From: an uncultured Coriobacteriaceae bacterium | Lineage (GTDB): Bacteria; Actinomycetota; Coriobacteriia; Coriobacteriales; Atopobiaceae | DNA length: 64,000 bases | Reading direction: 5' to 3' | NCBI GenBank assembly: GCA_902798915.1 | Contig: CADBYM010000002.1 | Location: 1-64,000, forward strand | In this document: piece after piece, positions 45,443 to 53,435 of the stretch | How the letters are laid out: the number at the start of each line of letters is the position of its first letter | Position numbering within the stretch: the first letter of the stretch is position 1 | Made by a program: the position numbers and the translations under genes | Notes under the pieces: generated by a model | What the model was told of the DNA's origin: nothing | The model's input: only the letters and a program-made list of their open reading frames with translations | The model's database searches: none

Positions 45443-48307
45443 ATGATGGTGCATTCGATTCGCTTTAAAGTCATTGCGATAACGATTGTTGAAATCCTCA
45501 CTGCCATGTTTTGTGTGTATTTCATAAGTTCCTCAATCATCCATGCCGAAAACAACCGGCGTTCGGTCGAGATGATGGACTTGCTCGTGCAGGACACCGG
45601 TAAGTCCTTCGAGGAATACGCGACAGGCATCGCGCGCTCCGTCGACATGGTTGCCAACTTGGCAAACGATTCCCTAGACAGCGTCACGCTATCGCGCAAC
45701 GGCGCCATCGGCGACGATGCCACAACCGAGCGAACGCCTGAGCAGGCGGCTCAGCTCGACGCCTATTTGGCCGACTTCTCACGCCGCATCAAGACCGAGT
45801 TCGCGGCCGTCGCCGAGCATACGTACGGCGTGGAGACCTATTACTTCGTCATCAGTCCCAATATTGGCAATCCCGAGAACGGTTTTTACTATTCGCGCGT
45901 GGGACGAACGGGCTTCGCCAAGCGAGAACCTTTCGACGAACGCAAGCTCAACCCCGACGACCCGACTCATTCCGGTTGGTACTTCACACCCCTCAAGCGC
46001 GGACGTCCGTCGTGGATTGGGCCATTTCCGGCAGAATCTCTCAACGAGCTGATGATTTGCTCCTATGTGGTCCCCATCTACAAGTCGGGTACCTTCATAG
46101 GGTTGCTCGGCATGGACATCCCCCTCAGCACAATCGAGGATCTTGTGAGTTCCATTCACATCTATGAGACGGGCTTCGCCTGCCTGCTGGATGTGAACGG
46201 GAACGTAATCTATCATCCCACACAGGAGTTGGGCGCCCCACTCGTCGCACCGATTGACGAGGAAATCCTCCAGCGGGAAGACAGCAAAGGCATGCTCATT
46301 CGCTATAAGTGTGCGACGGGCGAGCAACGGCAGATGTCCTTTACGACGCTCTCCACGGGCATGAAGCTCGTGGTAATCGCACCCACCAGCGAGGTAGACG
46401 CATCGGTAACGTTGCTTACACACGCAATTTTGCCCATCGCGATTGCCGTCGTCCTCGTCATCACACTGATAGGGTTTCTCACCATGGGGCACCTTACTGG
46501 CCCTCTGAAGCGCTTGACCGCCGCATCGCAACGACTTGCCAACGCGGACTACGACGTCGAACTCGACTACAAGGGCAAGGACGAAGTCGGCGCATTGACA
46601 GCGGCCTTCCAACGCATGCGCACGCAAATAGAGGAGGACTTCGAGGACCTGAACCGCCGCGCACACACCGACGCCCTCACAGGACTTCCCAACCAGCGTT
46701 ACTTCTTCGAGCTTGCTGTCGCGGAACGCGATCGGCTGATTGCCTGCGGCAAGAACCCGGTCCTGCTCTACTTCAACCTCGTGGGCATGAAGCTCTACAA
46801 CCGCCAATACACCTTTGCGGAGGGCGACAAGCTCATATGCGACGTGGCACAGATTCTCTCCCGCCACTTTGGAGAGCAACTGACGAGTCACTTTGGACAG
46901 GACCACTTTGCAGCGGTAAGCGAGGAGGAACATCTAGAAGAACGCCTCGGCGAAGTGTTTAAGGATTGTCAGCAGGCAAACGGAGGCAAGTCGCTGCCTT
47001 TGAGTGTGGGAATCTATCAGCACGGCACGGCGGATGTCGAAGCCAGTGTCGCCTGCGACCGCGCGAAGTTTGCCTGCGATCAGCGACGCGGTTCTTACGT
47101 CTCTGGTTTTTCGTACTTCGACTCAACCATGCAGCGTCAACTTCACACCACACGCTATGTTATCAACCACCTCGACGAGGCTCTCGAGAATGGATGGATT
47201 CAAGTCTACTACCAGCCCATCGTCCGATCGGTCAGCGGCAGCGTCTGCGACGAGGAGGCTCTCTCGCGGTGGATCGATCCTCGAAAGGGCTTCTTGTCAC
47301 CGGGCGACTTCATCCCTGCCCTTGAGGGGGCCGGCCTCATTTACCGCGTCGACCTGTACGTTCTCGACCGCGCGCTCGAGAAGATGAGGCTGCAGAAAGA
47401 GATTGGCCTGACTGTCGTCTCACACTCTATTAACCTTTCTCGATCCGACTTCGATGCCTGCGACCTCGTTGAGGAGATTCGCACGCGCGTGGATGCGGCG
47501 GGAATTCCGCGCAAGATGATCACGATCGAGATTACCGAGAGCATCATCGGCAAGGAATTCGACTTCATCAAGGAGCAAATCGAGCGATTCCAGGGGTTGG
47601 GCTTCCCAGTGTGGATTGACGACTTCGGCAGCGGCTACTCGTCGCTCGACTTCCTCCAGAGCATCGATTTCGACCTCGTTAAATTCGACATGAGCTTCCT
47701 GCGCAAGCTCGATGAGGGACAAAACGGAAGGATAATCTTGACCGAGTTGATGCGCATGGCCACCGCAATGGGCGTGGACACCATCTGCGAGGGCGTGGAA
47801 ACCGAGGACCAAGTACGTTTCTTGCGTGAGATCGGCTGCTCCAAGCTTCAGGGCTTCTACTATTGCAAGGCGATACCGTTTGACGAGATTGTCGAACGGT
47901 ATCGGAGGGGTATCCAGATTGGCTACGAGAACCCGGAGGAGTCCGACTACTTCGAGAGCATTGGCAAAGTCAACCTCCACGACCTGACATCCATTGCCCA
48001 TGAGGATGAAGAGGCGCTGCAAAATGCCTTCAACATGGTGCCCATGACCATCATGGAGCTGACGGGCCGCACGGTTCAGTTCGTCCGTACCAACCAGGCC
48101 TACCGCGACTTCCTCAACCGCTATACTCCACCTGAAGCTTTCTTCCTGCTGCACGCACGAGAGTGTCTTGACAGCAGTGGAAGTCGCTTCTTCTTTGACG
48201 AGAAACTGCCCGACGGATCCATCGCGCGTTGCCTGATGAGGCACATCGGGACCAACCCCGTCACGGAGACCCCTGCCATAGCGATTGCGATTCTCTCGGT
48301 CGCGTAA
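45443..48307 (+). CDS. Cache-HAMP-GGDEF(degenerate)-EAL c-di-GMP phosphodiesterase
   Basis: About 954 residues; ATG 45443, ATG 45446 and GTG 45449 are all possible starts after GTGAGG. Helix ~8-28, an outside dCache-type sensor (GWYFTPLKRGRPSWIGPF, SYVVPIY, GLLGMDIPLS), helix ~335-357, HAMP, GGDEF-like domain from DALTGLPNQRYFF, EAL domain, and about 120 C-terminal residues of PAS-like character. The GGDEF site reads GQDHF (about 485), so no cyclase activity is expected. The EAL site keeps EEALSRW, NLSRSDF, EITES, DDFGSGYSS, KFD and EGVETE, so it should hydrolyse c-di-GMP. The binding-protein gene directly upstream suggests the ligand arrives bound. Confidence 0.88.
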   Translation: MMVHSIRFKVIAITIVEILTAMFCVYFISSSIIHAENNRRSVEMMDLLVQDTGKSFEEYATGIARSVDMVANLANDSLDSVTLSRNGAIGDDATTERTPEQAAQLDAYLADFSRRIKTEFAAVAEHTYGVETYYFVISPNIGNPENGFYYSRVGRTGFAKREPFDERKLNPDDPTHSGWYFTPLKRGRPSWIGPFPAESLNELMICSYVVPIYKSGTFIGLLGMDIPLSTIEDLVSSIHIYETGFACLLDVNGNVIYHPTQELGAPLVAPIDEEILQREDSKGMLIRYKCATGEQRQMSFTTLSTGMKLVVIAPTSEVDASVTLLTHAILPIAIAVVLVITLIGFLTMGHLTGPLKRLTAASQRLANADYDVELDYKGKDEVGALTAAFQRMRTQIEEDFEDLNRRAHTDALTGLPNQRYFFELAVAERDRLIACGKNPVLLYFNLVGMKLYNRQYTFAEGDKLICDVAQILSRHFGEQLTSHFGQDHFAAVSEEEHLEERLGEVFKDCQQANGGKSLPLSVGIYQHGTADVEASVACDRAKFACDQRRGSYVSGFSYFDSTMQRQLHTTRYVINHLDEALENGWIQVYYQPIVRSVSGSVCDEEALSRWIDPRKGFLSPGDFIPALEGAGLIYRVDLYVLDRALEKMRLQKEIGLTVVSHSINLSRSDFDACDLVEEIRTRVDAAGIPRKMITIEITESIIGKEFDFIKEQIERFQGLGFPVWIDDFGSGYSSLDFLQSIDFDLVKFDMSFLRKLDEGQNGRIILTELMRMATAMGVDTICEGVETEDQVRFLREIGCSKLQGFYYCKAIPFDEIVERYRRGIQIGYENPEESDYFESIGKVNLHDLTSIAHEDEEALQNAFNMVPMTIMELTGRTVQFVRTNQAYRDFLNRYTPPEAFFLLHARECLDSSGSRFFFDEKLPDGSIARCLMRHIGTNPVTETPAIAIAILSVA

Positions 48308-48315
48308 GGCGTGGA

Positions 48316-48358
48316 CAATCGCTTCTGACAAAGGACACCCTCTCGCCACAAGCGATTG
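48316..48358. other. inverted repeat between the EAL and VWA genes
   Basis: CAATCGCTT (48316-48324) pairs with AAGCGATTG (48350-48358), 25 bases apart. It starts nine bases after the EAL gene's stop and precedes the VWA gene's leader. It has no T-run; a weak terminator or RNA structure is possible. Confidence 0.4.
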
Positions 48359-48451
48359 CCAAATGTCACCTGGCAGGTTACCTTTGCGAGCCTCCCACCC
48401 CGTAGACTCCTTGTTGTACCGCAAGGAAGCATCGACCAAGAGGAGGCAGTC

Positions 48452-49162
48452 ATGAAGAAGGACCTTACCGAGCTCGTATTCATCGTCGACAAGAGCGGAT
48501 CGATGTGTGGCCTTGAGGCCGACACCATCGGCGGGCTCAACTCCACACTCAAGAAGAACCGGGCGCTGCCCGGTGAGGCAAACGTCTCCATCGTGCTCTT
48601 CGACGACACGAGCGAGGTGCTGCTCGACCGCAAGCCGCTCGCGGAGGTGCGCGACCTCACGCAGGACGACTATCAGGTAGGCGGCTGCACAGCACTGCTC
48701 GACGCGGTCGGCGACGCCGTACGTTACCACGCCAAGGTGCAGCAGATCCTGCCCGAGGACCACCGTGCCGAGCACGTGATGTTCGTCATCATCACTGATG
48801 GCATGGAGAACGCAAGCCGTCGCCGCACGTACGAAGAGGTCAAGCGCCTCATCGAGCAGCAGCGCGAGCAGGGATGGGAGTTCCTGTTCCTTGGCGCCAA
48901 CATCGACGCCGCCGCTGAGGCGGGCCGCATCGGCATCGCCGCCAACCGCGCAAGCCGCTATGTGAGCGACAACACTGGCAGCCAGATCGCTTACGAGGCC
49001 ATCGCGCGCGCTCAGTGCGAGACCCGCGTTATGGGAGCACCCACCGCGTCGTGGAACGCGGCGCCCATGGCAGATGCCGCCGCACGTGACCCGCGTGGTG
49101 CGGGCGCTTCGAACGGGCAGGGTCGCCAGACGAGGCGTCGCTTCCCGTGGACGAGGAAGTAG
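48452..49162 (+). CDS. VWA-domain protein
   Basis: 236 residues, AGGAGG 5 bases before the ATG. LVFIVDKSGSMCGLEADTIG is the MIDAS metal site (DxSxS), with the Thr in QVGGCTALLDAV and the Asp in FVIITDGMENASRR completing it. The C-terminus is a basic, flexible tail (RQTRRRFPWTRK). There is no signal sequence. It resembles TerY-like/CoxE-like small cytosolic VWA proteins that bind partners with a metal. It is convergent with the type VII locus, so any link to secretion is only by neighbourhood. Confidence 0.85.
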   Translation: MKKDLTELVFIVDKSGSMCGLEADTIGGLNSTLKKNRALPGEANVSIVLFDDTSEVLLDRKPLAEVRDLTQDDYQVGGCTALLDAVGDAVRYHAKVQQILPEDHRAEHVMFVIITDGMENASRRRTYEEVKRLIEQQREQGWEFLFLGANIDAAAEAGRIGIAANRASRYVSDNTGSQIAYEAIARAQCETRVMGAPTASWNAAPMADAAARDPRGAGASNGQGRQTRRRFPWTRK

Positions 49163-49168
49163 GTTGCC

Positions 49169-49194
49169 GGGACGGCAAGACCCCCTGCCGTCCC
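49169..49194. terminator. stem-loop between convergent VWA and FHA genes
   Basis: GGGACGGCA (49169-49177) and TGCCGTCCC (49186-49194) form a perfect 9-bp stem with an 8-base loop, placed in the 32 bases between two convergent stops. No T-run, but position and strength suit a bidirectional terminator. Confidence 0.6.
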
Positions 49195-50124
49195 TCATGG
49201 ACCTTCCACTACAAAGCGCTCGGATGCTAGCGAAAAGCTCTCGCCCGACTCCAGACGGACTCGTTCATCCGCCTGGAGTCGCCTTCCCAAAGCGGTGGTG
49301 CCATTTGTCGACCCCATGTCCCACAGGAGCACCCCATCCCTCTCACGCCGAACGCATGCATGCGCGCGGCTGACGTCCTCGCCGTCCATCACGCGCACCT
49401 CGCACTCCGCACCTCTCCCCAGGCGTATGTTGCGTCCTTCGGGGAGGGGATGGGTCTCGTCAGTCGAGGTCCTGCGCAGCAACCAAGCGCCCTCATCACC
49501 ACAAGTCACTCCTTCCGTGCTGGCATCTGGCCATGTGGCAACCCCGTCCACCGAGACGCCCACGCCGCATTCGGCGCGAACGAACCTTCGCAAAGCGTTT
49601 GAGGAGAACCCCTCCTCCTGCAAGATGACAAAATCGGCAATTCGTCTGGCGAGCTCCGCCGCCTCAGGAGTCGCAAATCGGACCTTCTTCGCGTCACACA
49701 CAAGACTCAGAATGGCGAGCGGCGTGTTCTCGATCAGCGATGCCGCACTTCCCACGGGAAGAAACACGAAGCGCAACTCGCCCCTGGCCGTCATGAACAC
49801 ATATGCGGGATCAAGCAGCACATAGAAGTAGGGAATCCCCGCAGACGCACACAATGCGAGCACTTCGGAGATGCCCACGATCACATTGACAAGGAAGGCG
49901 GTCGTGAGCTCGCTCCTCGCAACGAATCCCCTCAGGCTCGTGAGGCCGTCCACATCGTAGCTCAGCTTGCGTCGCCCGGAGTCGTGCCTGCAAGACAAGA
50001 GAAACGTTCGTCTGCACGTATCAAGCCAACGCAGCTTCCGAGAACTGACCGACCCGCCCCGTTTGGGAGATATGACGAGTTCCCGCCGCCCGCTCTTTCT
50101 GTTTCTCACGAATCTCTTCTTCAC
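49195..50124 (-). CDS. type VII locus protein: DUF6382-like + FHA
   Basis: 309 residues from GTG 50124, with GGGAGGGAG ahead. The N-terminal ~200 residues (RKLSYDVDGLTSLRGFV, IPYFYVLLDPAYVFMTARGE, LRFVFLPVG) look like DUF6382, a pseudokinase-like domain comparable to EssB/YukC. The C-terminal FHA domain (about 231-309) has IRLGRGAECEVRV, VSRAHA and DMGSTNGT, enough to bind phosphothreonine. No membrane helix is present, unlike EssB. It is the last gene of the type VII operon and may dock to EssC or other FHA partners. Confidence 0.75.
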   Translation of the reverse strand: MKKRFVRNRKSGRRELVISPKRGGSVSSRKLRWLDTCRRTFLLSCRHDSGRRKLSYDVDGLTSLRGFVARSELTTAFLVNVIVGISEVLALCASAGIPYFYVLLDPAYVFMTARGELRFVFLPVGSAASLIENTPLAILSLVCDAKKVRFATPEAAELARRIADFVILQEEGFSSNALRRFVRAECGVGVSVDGVATWPDASTEGVTCGDEGAWLLRRTSTDETHPLPEGRNIRLGRGAECEVRVMDGEDVSRAHACVRRERDGVLLWDMGSTNGTTALGRRLQADERVRLESGESFSLASERFVVEGP

Positions 50125-50191
50125 GAGAACTCCCTCCCTCGGCAACCGACCTTGGAAACTCCCCACAGCCGGTTGCCGAGACCGTTTCTCC

Positions 50192-50467
50192 CTACATCAG
50201 GGCAAGCAATGCACCATCGACCAGCAGGTCATTCGCCACCAAAGCGCCGAACGGGACCTGCTCGTCAAGCAGCGCTCCCGCAGATGGCCCCTCACAGAAC
50301 ATGAGCCCACCCTCGTCCGACGCACAGTAGCGAGCACCATCCTGCGCCGCCAGAATGCGCGCCATGAGTTGTGTCCCTTGCGCCACCATCAAGTCGAGGG
50401 GCACGCGAAACTCGTAGGTCTGTTGATTGGCGGGAAGCAGCACCTTGAGCAGAATCTTGTCAATCAC
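50192..50467 (-). CDS. YukD/EsaB-like ubiquitin-fold protein of type VII secretion
   Basis: 91 residues from GTG 50467, which overlaps the stop of the DUF4176 gene by four bases (GTGA). The pattern of ILLKVLLPANQQTYEFRVP, a helix with LMVAQGTQLMARIL, and VPFGALVANDLLVDGALLAL matches the small ubiquitin-like YukD/EsaB proteins that regulate b-type type VII machines. The long in-frame extension upstream to 50659 lies antisense-like inside the previous gene and is not used. Confidence 0.75.
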   Translation of the reverse strand: MIDKILLKVLLPANQQTYEFRVPLDLMVAQGTQLMARILAAQDGARYCASDEGGLMFCEGPSAGALLDEQVPFGALVANDLLVDGALLALM

Positions 50468-50772
50468 GCAGTCACCCGCATCTTTCGCTTCTCTTCCGCG
50501 AACGGCTCTTGCGCCTGATGAAGCAGCTCTTGCATGCGCTCGCCATCCTCGTTCTGGAATCCCAGACCAAACACGCCGTCGATTGACTCCTTGTCGAAGA
50601 GCACGTTGCCGGCGGGGCCGGTAAGTCCTTGTGGGTACGGCAACGCCGCATAGTCCCACAGCACGCCTGTCTCCTCATCGCCGACCATGCAGGCGATCGT
50701 CATGAGCAGGCCGCTCCGCCCCTCCACATGCACCACGGAGCCAATCGGAAGCCAATCCTCAGTATGTACCAT
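50464..50772 (-). CDS. DUF4176 protein, copy 2
   Basis: 102 residues from ATG 50772. DWLPIGSVVHVEGRSGLLMT, GVLWDYAALPYPQGL and FGLGFQNEDGERMQELL match DUF4176, small proteins often coded beside type VII substrates. It shares the WDYA.(L/Y)PYP core with the copy at 52993-53307, but differs in length of loops and most other positions. It may be a chaperone or adapter for a secreted partner (inference). Confidence 0.8.
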   Translation of the reverse strand: MVHTEDWLPIGSVVHVEGRSGLLMTIACMVGDEETGVLWDYAALPYPQGLTGPAGNVLFDKESIDGVFGLGFQNEDGERMQELLHQAQEPFAEEKRKMRVTA

Positions 50773-50801
50773 CACACACACCAGCCTTTCCCGTGCAGAC
50801 G

Positions 50802-51278
50802 CTATTCTTCACACCAATCAATCTCCTGCTGCAGACACGCAATGCGATCCCAGCACTCCCGCGCGCTCGATGCGGCAGACTCCGCCCTGCTTCGGTAGTC
50901 GGCAACCGAGTCGCTCAAAGATGCGCACTCTGTCTCGAGCCTCTGCAACAGCTGCTCTGCCTCCCACAAGGCACCGTTCGCATATCCGTCCGCTCCCTGG
51001 ATGGACGAGGACAACGCGCGAATCGCCTCCGACTCGTCGAGCGCCCGCGCGATCTTCGAACCATACGACCTCACGTCTTGCGAGAATCCGCTCTCCGCCA
51101 TCCGTACCGCATCGCACTTCTCCTTGACCATGCGCGCAAGCTCACGCTGCTGGCTCCTCTGCTCCAACTGCAAGGCAACGGTACTCGCCAAGTCATTGAG
51201 CTCTCGTTCTTGCGCGTCATATGCGTCTGCCCATGCCTGCCACTCCCACTTCTCTTGCTCGAGTTCCGCCCGTCCCAT
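50802..51278 (-). CDS. coiled-coil protein of the type VII locus
   Basis: 158 residues, almost wholly helical, with heptad character throughout (ELEQEKWEWQAWADAYDAQE, ELARMVKEKCDAVRMAE, LLQRLETECASLSDSV). It resembles YwqH/DUF5082-type proteins coded next to LXG toxins. No signal or membrane segment. It lies 64 bases after the LXG-like gene and 29 before the DUF4176 gene, as expected for a co-secreted partner or targeting factor. Confidence 0.7.
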   Translation of the reverse strand: MGRAELEQEKWEWQAWADAYDAQERELNDLASTVALQLEQRSQQRELARMVKEKCDAVRMAESGFSQDVRSYGSKIARALDESEAIRALSSSIQGADGYANGALWEAEQLLQRLETECASLSDSVADYRSRAESAASSARECWDRIACLQQEIDWCEE

Positions 51279-51342
51279 CGAACCACACCCCCATCGTCGT
51301 CAACCGCCGTACCACCAACACATGCACTTACCTCATCCCGCA

Positions 51343-52659
51343 TCAGGGGACCGTAGTCGCCCCAGGGGGCTGGCCACCAAAGGAGAACGTATGCGCAAAC
51401 CAGTCGAATCCACTCGTGATGAACTTCCCCGCCTCGCGGTAGGCGCTGCTCACCGTCTCCAAGATGGCGTCCTTGGCGCCCGACTCTTCCATCCAGTCGC
51501 TCGCGTAGTCCCATGCTAGGTCGACCGCGCACCCGGCAACGAATCCGACCGCCGTCCCCAAAGGCCCGCCGACTACCGTGCCGACTGCCGCACCCACCGC
51601 CTTGCCCGTGGCGAACTTCGCGGCCTCCGTCACCGCCGCATACGTCGCCGCCGCCGCTTTGTCCGCCTCGTCACCTTCCGTGTCGCAGAAACTCTTCACC
51701 GTACTGGTGGCTATGCCAAACACCGAAAGCCCATCTCCGACGTATCCGGCGAGCTTGCCCATCGCGTTTGCCCGATCGCTCCAACGCGCGACGCCCGAGA
51801 CAGCCTCGCCAACCTCGTCGGCCGCTCCGATCGGCGGAGCAGAGATGCCCTTGGCCGTTTGCCACGACTCCCGCCACTTGTCCGGTCGGGCCCAGTCTCC
51901 CATCTTTGCCGTGAATCCCTCGGCAAACGGCTTTGTCTTCGAGGGTTCCCAGGTGTTGGAGGCGATCTTGCCCCACGTCCCCCCAAGAGAGAAGCCGTGC
52001 TTGAGTATGCTAAAGACACCCTTTGCATCCTTCACGTTGTTGTTGGCACGCGTCGCATAGTCCTTCTTCATGAACGTCGAAGGGTCAAACCTCATGGCAT
52101 AGGTCCCCTCGAAGCTCCGCACCGACGCACGATAGGCGACGAAGGCGCCCTGCGTCTGGTCAATCCTGCTCCTTGCCCCACCCACAAGGGCATCCATGGC
52201 ATCAAGCTGGAGTCCAATTTGCCACGAATCCTCCAGACCGGCCAAAAGGCCACGCGCCTCACCGATCTTGTTGCGCAGCGCATCTATCGAGTCGCACGCG
52301 TATTGGTAGCTTGGATCAACCGCCACATCTTCGTCGAGACAGGCCTTGGTAAGTCCGGAGCCATTCGCACCCGTCGCATTCAGAACCATACGATACTGCG
52401 GAACCAAGGTCCCGCGTACCTCGCTGCTCGCGGCGGCGAACGCATCCGAGAGACCAACGAGCCCGCTCTTGAGCTCTCCCAAGTCCCGCTTAAACTGACT
52501 CGTCGCGAGGCTACCCGTCTTGTACCACTGACCGCCCGCAGTGGGCAGGACGGCGCTCAAGGCGGCGCTGGTGCGCTCATGGGCCAACCGTATGTCTTGT
52601 GTCTCCCTCAGAACCCCGTTGGCCGCAGCGGCCAGCATCGTAACGTCAACCCTAAACAT
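51343..52659 (-). CDS. LXG-like type VII substrate with glycine zipper
   Basis: 438 residues, AGGGG before the ATG. The first ~210 residues are a long helical bundle of LXG/WXG type (MFRVDVTMLAAAANGVLRET, DLGELKSGLVGLSDAF), the secretion part. The C-terminal third has GKAVGAAVGTVVGGPLGTAV and GFVAGCAVDLAWDYASDW (about 345-385), a glycine zipper that can insert into membranes. No nuclease, NADase or lipase motif is seen. It is best read as a putative membrane-acting effector. No gene for an immunity protein with several membrane helices follows. Confidence 0.75.
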   Translation of the reverse strand: MFRVDVTMLAAAANGVLRETQDIRLAHERTSAALSAVLPTAGGQWYKTGSLATSQFKRDLGELKSGLVGLSDAFAAASSEVRGTLVPQYRMVLNATGANGSGLTKACLDEDVAVDPSYQYACDSIDALRNKIGEARGLLAGLEDSWQIGLQLDAMDALVGGARSRIDQTQGAFVAYRASVRSFEGTYAMRFDPSTFMKKDYATRANNNVKDAKGVFSILKHGFSLGGTWGKIASNTWEPSKTKPFAEGFTAKMGDWARPDKWRESWQTAKGISAPPIGAADEVGEAVSGVARWSDRANAMGKLAGYVGDGLSVFGIATSTVKSFCDTEGDEADKAAAATYAAVTEAAKFATGKAVGAAVGTVVGGPLGTAVGFVAGCAVDLAWDYASDWMEESGAKDAILETVSSAYREAGKFITSGFDWFAHTFSFGGQPPGATTVP

Positions 52660-52690
52660 CGCTTCACCCCTTGCGTCCGTCGGTCATGCC

Positions 52691-52993
52691 CTAATCCCAC
52701 TTGGCGTTCATCGACTTCGCAGCCGCCTCATCAGAGCCAGTGAGCTTCTCGGCAGCGTTCACGAAGAACCGTGCAAACTGCCAATAGGCGGTCTGGTAAC
52801 TTCGGAGCACATCGCTCACCTTTGCAACCGTCACCTTTGCCTTACTGGCCGCAGCGCCCTCCCAACTCTTCATGTCGCTCACGACCACCCTTTGCCTCGA
52901 CTGGGCATCGTCAACAAGGTCGTTCACGCTGCCGAGTCGCTTTGCCGCCTGCATCGTGGCGGCATAGTCCATACGAATCGTGCCACCGGCCAT
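52691..52993 (-). CDS. WXG100-like protein, copy 2
   Basis: 100 residues from ATG 52993, GGAGGGGG ahead. The pattern is two helices around a turn with WEG (DMKSWEGAAASKAKV), the WXG signature of type VII substrates. Its ATG overlaps the DUF4176 stop by one base (TGATG). It lies directly before the LXG-like gene and may be its secretion partner rather than the general EsxA. Confidence 0.82.
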   Translation of the reverse strand: MAGGTIRMDYAATMQAAKRLGSVNDLVDDAQSRQRVVVSDMKSWEGAAASKAKVTVAKVSDVLRSYQTAYWQFARFFVNAAEKLTGSDEAAAKSMNAKWD

Positions 52994-53307
52994 CACGCAC
53001 CCCCTCCGGCACACAGACGGGCACGCTCTTCCCGGTATTCGTCCTCCATGGAAGCGAGTCTGCTCATGAACGCCATGCCCTCCGCATCGCAGAAGCCGAA
53101 CTGATAGGTCTCCTCAACGTCCGTTCGATCAAAAAAGAGCTCGTCCGGGTCCTGCTTTCCCTCCGGGTATGGGTAGCCGGCATAGTCCCATGCATGGCCG
53201 CTCTCCCCATCGACGGACATGAAGCCCGCGACCATCACGAGACGCTCCGCCCCTCTTAGGCGCACGACGCTCCCAAGGGGCATCCAATCCTTGCGTGGGT
53301 CAAACAT
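52993..53307 (-). CDS. DUF4176 protein, copy 1
   Basis: 104 residues, GAGGAGGAGGGAAGG before the ATG. DWMPLGSVVRLRGAERLVMV, HAWDYAGYPYPEGKQ and YQFGFCDAEGMAFMSRL follow DUF4176. It lies 128 bases after essC and is translationally coupled to the second WXG100 gene. With the copy at 50464-50772 it encloses the WXG100, LXG-like and coiled-coil genes. Confidence 0.82.
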   Translation of the reverse strand: MFDPRKDWMPLGSVVRLRGAERLVMVAGFMSVDGESGHAWDYAGYPYPEGKQDPDELFFDRTDVEETYQFGFCDAEGMAFMSRLASMEDEYREERARLCAGGGA

Positions 53308-53435
53308 ACGTGCCTTCCCTCCTCCTCATTTGGCAGCCTTCCTTCTTGTGCGCATTCCTTCCCCTGTGGCATCCCCTCCTCGACTCATGCGCCTAAGGCG
53401 TTACGGGTCACATCTGCGCGCTGTATGCGCGAGCG

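Noticed and set aside
47420..49198. Minus-strand open frame of 592 codons across the EAL and VWA genes
   Set aside because: It crosses two well supported genes and the gap between them on the opposite strand, and shows no domain; chance frame in GC-rich sequence.
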